Positions 1 through 7,365 of a DNA stretch of 47,435 nucleotides are shown piece by piece. The DNA is from Oscillatoriales cyanobacterium (GTDB taxonomy: Bacteria; Cyanobacteriota; Cyanobacteriia; Cyanobacteriales; Microcoleaceae): NCBI GenBank assembly GCA_004293365.1, contig RDYN01000094.1:1-47435 (forward strand). The letters are read 5' to 3'. Every line of letters starts with the position of its first letter. Positions within the stretch are counted from its first letter, which is position 1. The notes below the pieces were generated by a model. It was not told the origin of the DNA, made no database searches, and worked only from the letters and a program-made list of their open reading frames with translations. The position numbers were made by a program, and so were the translations under genes.

Positions 1-206
1 ATCCCCCGGTTGGGAAAAAGGAAGGGTACGAACTAAGGCACCATGCTATCCCACTGTCAAAAAACGGGTTTCAAGGGCGCAAAAAGTCTTCAAGATTAGC
101 TATTTAATCTTCTACTTTTTGAGTTTTTGAGCAACAGCTTGCCTGATCTTTAAAGGTGGCTACTTTTAGCTGCGCTCATTTTTTAGTCTAAACTACAGTT
201 ATCAGG

Positions 207-926
207 TTAAAAGGTTAAATAATCAAGGCTGCTGCACTGTTCTAATTTCGTTTGAGTTAAAGGCCATGTGCCGGATTCTGCTTTTTCCTGTTGTCGGTTC
301 AACCAAATTGCTTTTAAGCCGACGGATTTGGCACCGCAATAATCTGCTTTGAAGCTGTCGCCGATATGCACAACATTCTCGGCTGTGCAGTTGTGCTTTT
401 GCAAGGCTGCGGTGAAAATTTCCGGCTGGGGTTTTGCTGCACCTACTTCGGTGGAAATTGTGACTGATGTGAAATATTCTGCTAAGTTGAGGGATTTTAA
501 TACTGGATAAAGTCGCGAATCGAAATTCGAGACTACTGCTAATTCGATTCCTTGTTGCTGCCATTTATTTAAGGCTGGGAATACGTCGGGATAGACGAAC
601 CAAGCTTCGGCGGTGGCAAAATGAGCGTAGAGTTCGGTAAAGAATTTGGGAAAGTCTGAGAATTGATTGAAAACGCCTGCTATTTGGAATGATTTTGCGC
701 TCACTGTTTGCCACCACTCAAATTCTAGTTGGGGAATTTTTGCTGCTTCGATTCCTGGAAATGTCATCGGAGTTGCTGAGGCGAAGCTTTGGTAAAATGC
801 TGCATTTAAGTCTTCACTCTTAACTGTTACTCCGAAGTTTTTGGCTAGTTGTGCGTAGACTTCGCCGACGCTGTCGCGAAGGTCAAAGAGTGTTCCGGCG
901 GCATCTAAAAAGATAATTTTTGTCAT
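207..926 (-). CDS. HAD-family hydrolase, REG-2/HDHD3-like
   Basis: A 239-residue haloacid dehalogenase-superfamily protein, cytosolic, probably a phosphatase of unknown substrate. Motif I is FLDAAGT (nucleophile D8), motif II VVSNFD, motif III lysine in GAAKPQPEIF, and motif IV GDSFKADYCGA. A helical cap lies between motifs I and II, as in subfamily IA. The second Asp of the usual DxDxT is Ala (A10), so the general acid/base of classical HAD phosphatases is missing; related REG-2-like proteins also vary here. The start ATG has no obvious Shine-Dalgarno. It is followed on the minus strand by no close partner, and a repeat-rich spacer separates it from the ndbB-like gene. Family assignment is firm; the substrate cannot be read. 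Confidence 0.88.
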   Translation of the reverse strand: MTKIIFLDAAGTLFDLRDSVGEVYAQLAKNFGVTVKSEDLNAAFYQSFASATPMTFPGIEAAKIPQLEFEWWQTVSAKSFQIAGVFNQFSDFPKFFTELYAHFATAEAWFVYPDVFPALNKWQQQGIELAVVSNFDSRLYPVLKSLNLAEYFTSVTISTEVGAAKPQPEIFTAALQKHNCTAENVVHIGDSFKADYCGAKSVGLKAIWLNRQQEKAESGTWPLTQTKLEQCSSLDYLTF

Positions 927-959
927 TGGTTAGAATGAATTTGAAAACGAGTAATAGAA

Positions 960-1106
960 GACCGGGCGAAGGTCCTTCGCGTCTACACAAACGAAACCTG
1001 CGGAGGCAGGTTGAAGAATAAGACCTAGAATAAGACCGGGCGAAGGTCCTTCGCGTTCCTTCGCGTCTACACAAACGAAACCTGCGGAGGCAGGTTGAAG
1101 AATAAG
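960..1106. repeat. Tandem pair of palindromic repeat units
   Basis: Two near-identical units (960-1023 and 1034-1106) each carry ACCGGGCGAAGGTCC, a TCTACACAAACGAA segment and the small palindrome CCTGCGGAGGCAGG. The second copy has an internal duplication of TTCCTTCGCG. Related GTCTGCGGAGGCAGAC palindromes occur at 7310-7364 and 26070-26122, so this is a dispersed family. The spacer holds no gene. Confidence 0.8.
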
Positions 1107-1115
1107 AATAAGACG

Positions 1116-1194
1116 GGGCGAATAGAATTAAGTTATTTTTTTGAGTCCGCGCACCATCCGGACATCGTTTGTATAGACGTGAATTCTATTCGCC
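1116..1194. repeat. Nested palindromic repeat with GTCCGCGCACCATCCGGA core
   Basis: Outer arms GGCGAATAGAATT and AATTCTATTCGCC enclose the core TTGAGTCCGCGCACCATCC at 1141-1159, followed by TTTGTATAGACG. The same core recurs inverted at 5921-5947 and directly at 5981-6014, again inside an outer inverted repeat but of different sequence. Confidence 0.75.
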
Positions 1195-1205
1195 GTGTGC
1201 ATCTA

Positions 1206-2399
1206 TTACTTTTTCAACAGTTCTTGAATTGGTTGGCTAATCCAGTTGAAACCAACTTTGAGTTGGTGTTCAAATGTTGGCATTCGATAGAGATAGGCTA
1301 GGCGGCGTGCAATGTGTGCTAGTTGTCCGTCGAGTTTGATTCCTAAACCTGTGAGGGTGGCTTCGTCTATTCCTAATGTCATCATTTCTCCTAGCGGCTG
1401 GTACCGGAAAGGTAGTAATGGTCGATCGCTCAAAGAGGCCCATAGGTTCCAGGCAGTGTAGTCAGCTTGCTGGAATGCTGTTTGGGCTGTTCCGGGGACT
1501 TTTTGACCTGTGGCGTCGTGACATTCGGCTAAGTCTCCTAAGGCAAATATGTCTGGATGGTCGATGATTTGCATCTGGGAGTTAACTATTAGTTGACCGC
1601 GGCGGTTTTGTTTGAGGGGGAGCGATCGCACTGCTTGACTGACTTGGGTTCCTACTGTCCACAATACTATGTCTACGGGGAGAACGTCTAGTTGTCCTTT
1701 GTAGAGTAAGGATATGGTGTCGGATTCGATCGCCTCTACGGCTGTTTCTAAGTCGATCCAGACTTTGCGTTTTTCTAATGCTTTGTTGGCGGCTTCGCGG
1801 TTGAACTCGGGTGATGTCCGCAAAATTGTGTCGCCTTGTTCGATTAATCGGACGCGACCTTTTTCTCCGAGTCGATCGGCTAATTTACAAGCTAATTCTA
1901 CTCCCGAATAACCGGCGCCGACGATCGCAATCCGAATTTTATCGGTGTTGCTGGCTTCGAGAAACCGCAGTCTTTCTTCCAAGCGGTAGGCGTCGTCGAG
2001 GCTGCGGAACGAGTAAGCGTATTCAACGGCTCCTTTGACCATATCTAGGGGAGTTTCGCCGCCTAAAGCTAAAACGAGGCGATCGCACGGAATTTCTGGC
2101 CCGTCGTGCAACTGCACTCCCTTGGACTCCACGTCGATGCCGGAGACAGTGCCTTGACAAAAGCGCACGCCTGTGTTTTGCAAGAGTTCGGCAAAGGGCG
2201 GGGCGATTTCCCAGGTTTGGAGTTCGCCGGTGAGGAGCTCGTACAGCAGGGGAACGAACAAAAATCGATCGCGCCGATCGACTAGGACTATTTCGGGTTT
2301 TTCGCTTTTGGAGAAGGGTAACTGACTCAAGCGCAGGGCTGTGTGGAGTCCGCCGAAGCCTCCGCCGAGAATGCAAATCCGGGGTTGTTGTTGAGCCAT
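1206..2399 (-). CDS. ndbB: NdbB-type NAD(P)H dehydrogenase / demethylphylloquinone reductase
   Basis: A 397-residue FAD-dependent pyridine nucleotide-disulfide oxidoreductase. The N-terminal FAD-binding dinucleotide fold is ICILGGGFGGLHTALRL (residues 8-24), and a second Rossmann motif IAIVGAGYSGVELA (around residue 158) binds NAD(P)H. The late FAD motif is IFALGDLAE. The text closely follows my memory of Synechocystis Slr1743 (NdbB), including RDRFLFVPLLYELLT and YQPLGEMMTLG, and its length of about 400 residues separates it from NdbA and NdbC. NdbB reduces demethylphylloquinone before the last methylation of vitamin K1 synthesis, feeding photosystem I. It is monocistronic. The ATG has no clear Shine-Dalgarno, and a GC-rich low-complexity repeat lies just upstream. 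Confidence 0.85.
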   Translation of the reverse strand: MAQQQPRICILGGGFGGLHTALRLSQLPFSKSEKPEIVLVDRRDRFLFVPLLYELLTGELQTWEIAPPFAELLQNTGVRFCQGTVSGIDVESKGVQLHDGPEIPCDRLVLALGGETPLDMVKGAVEYAYSFRSLDDAYRLEERLRFLEASNTDKIRIAIVGAGYSGVELACKLADRLGEKGRVRLIEQGDTILRTSPEFNREAANKALEKRKVWIDLETAVEAIESDTISLLYKGQLDVLPVDIVLWTVGTQVSQAVRSLPLKQNRRGQLIVNSQMQIIDHPDIFALGDLAECHDATGQKVPGTAQTAFQQADYTAWNLWASLSDRPLLPFRYQPLGEMMTLGIDEATLTGLGIKLDGQLAHIARRLAYLYRMPTFEHQLKVGFNWISQPIQELLKK

Positions 2400-2465
2400 G
2401 GTTTTTGTTTGAGGGCGAGCGATCGCAAGGCAACTTATCTTATTGTAACGAGAGTGGAGGATTGG

Positions 2466-2545
2466 GGGAGCGGGAGATGGGGAGATGGGGAGATGGGGAG
2501 AGGGGGAGAGGGGGAGAGGGGGAGATGGGGAGATGGGGAGAGTCG
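2466..2545. repeat. Short tandem repeat GGGGAGAT/GGGGGAGA
   Basis: Low-complexity tandem repeat of the cyanobacterial short-tandem-repeat type. It lies upstream of ndbB, which is transcribed away from it. Confidence 0.85.
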
Positions 2546-2567
2546 GAAAAATCTTCCCTCAACATCC

Positions 2568-2645
2568 ATCCGTTACATCCGTTGCGTAATCCGTTGCCGA
2601 ACTTCCATCCATTACATCCGTTACGTAATCCGTTGCCGAACTTCC
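2568..2645. repeat. Direct repeat containing CCGTTGCCGAACTTCC
   Basis: Two copies of about 39 bp in tandem (ATCCGTTRCRTAATCCGTTG followed by CCGAACTTCC) between the divergent ndbB and PAS-kinase genes. No gene is seen here; a promoter for the kinase probably lies in 2690-2790 but none is convincing. Confidence 0.7.
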
Positions 2646-2798
2646 TTCTTGCTATTATCCACCCTCAAATTTTCTGAATGTTCGGACAAGTAATTTTGTA
2701 CTATATTAGTTGATAGCGTATTATTTCGCCAATTAAATTCACTTTTTATACGGTCATCTACTCTAACACTTGCCCCCGCACTTACAAGTGAAAAAATC

Positions 2799-5700
2799 AT
2801 GCAAATTTCCTCGAATTCTTGTAAACTTAAGAAGGGCGATCGCCCTAAGGAAGACGGCTCATCTTTGTTAAGCAACGAAGAACGATATAAAAATTTAGTA
2901 GCTAATATTCCCGGTGCTGTATACCGCTGCAACTGCGACTGGACTGGGCCCGACGGCGGATTAATACGGACAATGGCGTTTTTGAGCGAGGCTGTTCAAG
3001 AAATATCTGGCTATCCATCCTCAGATTTTATCAACGATCGCGTCCGTTCTTTTGCGAGCATTATCCATCCTCAAGACCGCAAAAACATGGAGGAGGCTCT
3101 CAAAAAAAGTGTAGCAACTAGAACTCCGTACATCCTGGAATACCGCATTTTTCGGGCTGACGGCGAAATTAGCTGGGTTTACGAAAAAGGCCAAGCTGTT
3201 TGTGGGGAGGGGGATGAGCCTAGAGAAAGACAAGAGGGACAAGGGGAAATTGAGGAATTTTTGTCGGGTGTGGTTTCGTCGGTTTCGCCGATCGCAAATT
3301 CTCTGTGTCAAGTTGTCTATCTCGACGGAGTGATTTTGGATATTACTGAGCGCAAGCGCGCTGAGGAAAAGCTGCGAAACACTCAAGATTTTCTGAATGC
3401 GGTACTGCAAAATCTGCCGGTTAGCGTCTTTATTAAAGATGCGGTGGAACAAAGATTTATTTATTGGAATGCTGCTAGCGAAGAATTGTTTGGCTATTCG
3501 AGCGATGAAGTATTGGGAAATAATGCTGCTGACTTGTTGGAAGCAGATCAGGCAAATTACTTGCAAGCACAAGATTTAGAAGTATTTGCTACGGGAAAAG
3601 AGGTTGATATACCAGAAGAAATAATCCAACTTCCCCACCGGGGAAAACGGATTTTGCACACAAAAAAAGTTCCTTTGTTTGACGCAGATGGCGCGCCTAA
3701 GTACATTCTGGGTATTTCTCAAGATATTACCGAAAGCAAAAAAACTGAAACAGAATTGTCGCGCTTGGCCATCGTGGCTCAAAAAACGCAAAATGGTGTG
3801 GTTATTACTGATGCTCGAGGCTGCATTGAATGGGTGAATGAAGCATTTACTCGGATTAGCGGTTACGTGTTAGAAGAAATGCTGGGAAAAAAACCGGGTG
3901 ATGTGCTGCAAGGTCCTCAAACAGATCCGGTAACTATTGCTAAATTGCGATCGGCTTTGGATACAGGCGAGCCGTTTAATCAGGAAATTTACAATTACAG
4001 GAAGGATGGAAAGGGTTATTGGGTGGCGCTTTCGATCGCTCCGATTTATCTAGAAACCGGGGAACTTGAAGGTTTTATTGCGGTGGAAACTGATATTACC
4101 GATCGCAAACAAGCTACTGAATCTGTCAGGGAAAGCGAGAGTTATTACCGCTGCATCGTCGAAACTGCTTCGGAGGGCGTTTGGATGTTTGACGCCGACA
4201 GCAACACGACTTTTGCGAACTGTCGGATGGCCGAAATGCTGGGGTATACTGTGGAGGAAATGCTGGGGCGATCGCTATTTGAGTTTATTGACGACGAGGC
4301 TCGGGAAATAGCCGAAAGTTACGTGCAGCGCAGGCGAGAAGGCATTCGCGAACGCCACGATTTTCAGTTTACCCGCAAAGATGGCTCTCACTTGTGGGCG
4401 ATCGTCTCAGCAACGCCAATGTTCGACGCTGAGGGCGAATTTGCGGGGGTTTTGCGGATGATTACCGATATTAGCGATCGCAAACAAGCCGAAGCAGAAT
4501 TGCGTCACACTCTCCAAGAATTGGAATTTGAAAAATTTGCCTTAGATCAATCGGCGATTGTCTCGAATACCGACGAATTCGGCGCCATTACCTATGTCAA
4601 CGACCAATTTTGCGAATTTTTCAAATATTCTCGGGAAGAACTGCTCGGAAACACTCATAGACTTGTTAATTCCGGCTATCATGCAGCCGATTTTTTCAAG
4701 CAGCTTTGGTCAACAATCCGCCAGGGAAATGTTTGGCGGGGAGAAATGAAAAATCAAGCTAAAGACGGCACATTATTCTGGTTGGATACTACAATTGTGC
4801 CTTTCTTAAATTCTCGGGGAGAACCCCATCAATATGTAGCAATTCGCAAGGATATTACCGATCGCAAACAAGCAGAAGAAGCGGTGCGCCTGTCCGAAAG
4901 TCAATTGAGGACTAAAAATGAAGAATTAGCGAAAGCCCTGCGGGACGTGCATAAAACTCAAAGCATGATGGTTCAAAATGAAAAAATGGTAAGTTTGGGG
5001 CAATTAGTAGCTGGCGTCGCTCACGAAATAAACAATCCCGTTAGCTTCATTTACGGCAACGTCATGCACGCTGACGATTACTTTCAAGACTTGCTAAAAA
5101 TGCTGCAACTTTACCAGCGGGAATACCCAGAACCAACAGAAGCAATTCGAGAAGAAATAGATGATATAGATTTAAATTTCATGCTCAAAGATTTGCCAAA
5201 GCTATTAAGTTCAATGAAAATGGGAGCAGAGCGAATTCGCCAGATTGTGCTATCCCTGAAGAATTTCTCGCGATTGGATGAAGCAGAACAAAAACAGGTG
5301 GACATTCACGAAGGGATTGACAGCACTTTGTTGATTTTGCAGCACAGGTTGAAAGAAACAGCAGGACATCCGAAAATTACGCTGCTCAAAGAGTTCGGCA
5401 ATTTGCCCCGCGTACAGTGTTATGCTGGACAGTTGAATCAGGTATTTATGAATATTATTGGCAATGCAATTGATGCTTTGGAAGAGGCAATGGAAACCGG
5501 ACAGTGGGGCGATGGGGAACTGGCGCCTATTCCTTATTGTCCTTCGCCGACGCTGCGGATTTGTACTGAGGTAAAATACCAACAGGCTGCTGTTTCTGAT
5601 GATTCTATTCGCCGTCCTTCTCATATTGTGATTCGGATTGCTGACAACGGGCCGGGGATTCCGATAGATGTTCATGAAAGGCTGTTCGATCCGTTTTTTA

Positions 5701-5849
5701 CTACGAAAGAACCGGGTAAAGGTACTGGTTTGGGGCTGTCTATCAGCTATCAAATTGTGGTGGAAAAGCACGGCGGGCGTCTGAAGTGCAATTCCGCACC
5801 GGGCCAAGGTACGGAATTTGCGATCGAGATTCCTGTCGCTAGAAGTTAG
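2799..5849 (+). CDS. Multi-PAS sensor histidine kinase
   Basis: A 1016-residue soluble two-component kinase with no membrane segment. Five PAS modules are seen, each ending in a DITxRK-type linker: about 27-190, 192-315, 318-437, 443-566 and 572-692. A coiled-coil linker (695-730) leads to the dimerisation domain with phospho-acceptor H742 in GVAHEINNP. The ATPase domain has N box NQVFMNIIGNAID, G1 DNGPGIP, F box FDPFFTTK and G2 GKGTGLGLS. The third PAS resembles LOV (GDVLQGPQTDP) but has no flavin-binding cysteine. The first PAS has an extra segment at about 137-170. No response regulator is adjacent, so it is an orphan. Its kinase core resembles that of the giant kinase at 7366-12849. The ATG lacks a Shine-Dalgarno. 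The signal sensed is unknown. Confidence 0.92.
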   Translation: MQISSNSCKLKKGDRPKEDGSSLLSNEERYKNLVANIPGAVYRCNCDWTGPDGGLIRTMAFLSEAVQEISGYPSSDFINDRVRSFASIIHPQDRKNMEEALKKSVATRTPYILEYRIFRADGEISWVYEKGQAVCGEGDEPRERQEGQGEIEEFLSGVVSSVSPIANSLCQVVYLDGVILDITERKRAEEKLRNTQDFLNAVLQNLPVSVFIKDAVEQRFIYWNAASEELFGYSSDEVLGNNAADLLEADQANYLQAQDLEVFATGKEVDIPEEIIQLPHRGKRILHTKKVPLFDADGAPKYILGISQDITESKKTETELSRLAIVAQKTQNGVVITDARGCIEWVNEAFTRISGYVLEEMLGKKPGDVLQGPQTDPVTIAKLRSALDTGEPFNQEIYNYRKDGKGYWVALSIAPIYLETGELEGFIAVETDITDRKQATESVRESESYYRCIVETASEGVWMFDADSNTTFANCRMAEMLGYTVEEMLGRSLFEFIDDEAREIAESYVQRRREGIRERHDFQFTRKDGSHLWAIVSATPMFDAEGEFAGVLRMITDISDRKQAEAELRHTLQELEFEKFALDQSAIVSNTDEFGAITYVNDQFCEFFKYSREELLGNTHRLVNSGYHAADFFKQLWSTIRQGNVWRGEMKNQAKDGTLFWLDTTIVPFLNSRGEPHQYVAIRKDITDRKQAEEAVRLSESQLRTKNEELAKALRDVHKTQSMMVQNEKMVSLGQLVAGVAHEINNPVSFIYGNVMHADDYFQDLLKMLQLYQREYPEPTEAIREEIDDIDLNFMLKDLPKLLSSMKMGAERIRQIVLSLKNFSRLDEAEQKQVDIHEGIDSTLLILQHRLKETAGHPKITLLKEFGNLPRVQCYAGQLNQVFMNIIGNAIDALEEAMETGQWGDGELAPIPYCPSPTLRICTEVKYQQAAVSDDSIRRPSHIVIRIADNGPGIPIDVHERLFDPFFTTKEPGKGTGLGLSISYQIVVEKHGGRLKCNSAPGQGTEFAIEIPVARS

Positions 5850-5887
5850 CGGTAAAATTGGAAATTATGAGTTATAATTACATAGAT

Positions 5888-6029
5888 GGAGACGGCGGTT
5901 GAAACCGCGTCTTGTCAAACAATGTCCGGATGGTGCGCGGACTCAAGAAGATAATGTATTTTAACCGCATTGCCTTCAACCCGCGCACCATCCGGGTTTT
6001 GCTTGTATAGAAGCTGTTTCAACCGCCCA
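5888..6029. repeat. Nested palindromic repeat element
   Basis: Outer arms GGCGGTTGAAAC and GTTTCAACCGCC bracket two inverted copies of the core CCGCGCACCATCCGG (5926-5940 inverted, 5981-5995 direct). It fills the gap between the PAS kinase and the DCC gene and could form a long hairpin at the kinase transcript end. Confidence 0.75.
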
Positions 6030-6054
6030 GTTTTCTTAACTAGGGTATTGACTT

Positions 6055-6492
6055 ATGAATTACAACGTAATTTACGACGGCAATTGCAATCTCTGCGTCA
6101 CCTTGGTGCAGTTACTAGAAAATTTAGATCGAGGTCAGAACTTTGAATATATTTCCATGCAAGATTTAGAAGGATTAAAGCGGTTTGATATCACTGCTAG
6201 CGACTGCGAAATGGGGATGATTTTGATAGATAAGAATCATCCCGAAAAACGGTGGCAAGGTAGCGATGCGGCGGAGGAAATCGGGCGGATATTACCGGCG
6301 GGCGAGGTGTTTGTGGCGGCTTACCGGGCGATGCCGGGGATGAAGTGGATGGGCGATCGCGTGTACGAACAAGTGCGCGACAACCGCTATACTTTGTTTG
6401 GCAAGCGATCGACAACATACAAATCGGCTTATGCAGTGGGCTGTAGGTCGATCGACAATTGCGACAATCAAGACTTAAAATCAGGTTCGTAG
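6055..6492 (+). CDS. DCC-family thiol-disulfide oxidoreductase (DUF393)
   Basis: A 145-residue protein with the family motif YDGNCNLC at its N-terminus: D8, C11 and C14 form DxxCxxC. The DUF393/DCC family is thioredoxin-like and is thought to carry out thiol-disulfide exchange; the substrate is unknown. A second family feature, the AYRAMPG segment, is present, and the C-terminal YxxCRSIDNC region carries two more cysteines. AGGG eight bases before the ATG serves as ribosome binding site. The last codons GGT TCG TAG are the first nine bases of the 35-bp tandem repeat that follows, so the repeat supplies the stop and the last two residues. Confidence 0.85.
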   Translation: MNYNVIYDGNCNLCVTLVQLLENLDRGQNFEYISMQDLEGLKRFDITASDCEMGMILIDKNHPEKRWQGSDAAEEIGRILPAGEVFVAAYRAMPGMKWMGDRVYEQVRDNRYTLFGKRSTTYKSAYAVGCRSIDNCDNQDLKSGS

Positions 6493-6718
6493 TAAGGACT
6501 TCAGTCCTCTCCATCTGTGGTTCGTAGTAAGGACTTCAGTCCTCTCCATCTGTGGTTCGTAGTAAGGACTTCAGTCCTCTCCGACTTCAGTCCTCTCCAT
6601 CTGTGGTTCGTAGTAAGGACTTCAGTCCTCTCCATCTGTGGTTCGTAGTAAGGACTTCAGTCCTCTCCATCTGTGGAGAATTTAATACAAGAAGGACTAA
6701 AGTCCTCACTACAAACCT
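6484..6718. repeat. Tandem array of 35-bp palindromic repeat, closed by an inverted copy
   Basis: Five units begin with GGTTCGTAGTAAGGAC at 6484, 6519, 6554, 6605 and 6640, each carrying the hairpin AGGACTTCAGTCCT; the third has an internal 16-bp duplication. A single inverted unit (GGACTAAAGTCCTCAC) follows at 6689-6718. The same family lies at 16932-16989 and 23881-24010. Confidence 0.92.
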
Positions 6719-6751
6719 GATTTATGATGAGTCATTAACCGGGAATTAATA

Positions 6752-7171
6752 TCAGCCATTAAACAAACCGAATATCTCGCGGCAAAAGTGTTTGAGCTTT
6801 TCGGCCGACTCCGCAGCGGGCTCAGTTGCACCCACAAAACCCCAATTTTCCACCGTAGAAAAGCGCCACTGTTGGCCTGTATGATCGTAACCTGCCGCCT
6901 CAACCCCGATCGCCCGCCGAGATCCTTCGACCGGATCTTGGTAAAATCGGATTTGGATCAAGATACTGCGGCTTTGCAGCAAGCGACTTCTACCGGGAAA
7001 ATGGAAGCCAATGTCGATCGAATCTGGATCGACAAGTTCTCTGGTATCCTGGTCATTCATCCAAGGTTTCAAATCAACTTTCGCATCCGGAAATTCCGAC
7101 TTAAATAAATTAACAACCGCAGCAATTTTGCTCGTAAGTTCAATATTTCTAGCTTGTTCGGCAGCATTCAC
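6752..7171 (-). CDS. Conserved hypothetical protein
   Basis: No function recognised. About 139 residues, mixed alpha/beta, no signal peptide or membrane segment; a WFSTVENWGFVG-like aromatic stretch lies near residues 95-112. I place the start at the GTG at 7171 because AGGAG lies eight bases upstream of it, while an in-frame ATG 24 bases further upstream has no ribosome binding site. It converges on the DCC gene repeat array and stands alone. Codon use looks like that of its neighbours. Confidence 0.65.
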   Translation of the reverse strand: MNAAEQARNIELTSKIAAVVNLFKSEFPDAKVDLKPWMNDQDTRELVDPDSIDIGFHFPGRSRLLQSRSILIQIRFYQDPVEGSRRAIGVEAAGYDHTGQQWRFSTVENWGFVGATEPAAESAEKLKHFCREIFGLFNG

Positions 7172-7309
7172 TGGCAAAACTCCTATCAAATACATTTATT
7201 ACATTTAGCTAATAATGTAACTGTATATTGCCGAATATAAACTGTGAACAGCGGACTTTTTCAGATATAATTAGACATTGACAAATTTTAAAATTTATGT
7301 TAGTCACTC

Positions 7310-7364
7310 TTAGTCTGCGGAGGCAGACTTCGTTCGTGTAGACGCGGTTTCAACCGCCGAGTCC
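7310..7364. repeat. Palindromic repeat (GTCTGCGGAGGCAGAC family)
   Basis: Carries GTCTGCGGAGGCAGAC followed by GTAGACGCGGTTTCAACCGC. It abuts the stop codon of the giant kinase gene by one or two bases, another case of a repeat set directly against a gene 3' end. Confidence 0.75.
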
Positions 7365-7365
7365 C

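Noticed and set aside
2343-2693. Open frames of 90-116 residues rich in GERGRWGDGE
   Set aside because: They are products of the GGGGAGAT tandem repeat and overlap the ndbB 5' end antisense; no ribosome binding site or protein-like composition.
6484-6718. CRISPR array
   Set aside because: The 35-bp units are directly adjoining with no unique spacers, and no cas genes are present; it is a tandem palindrome array.
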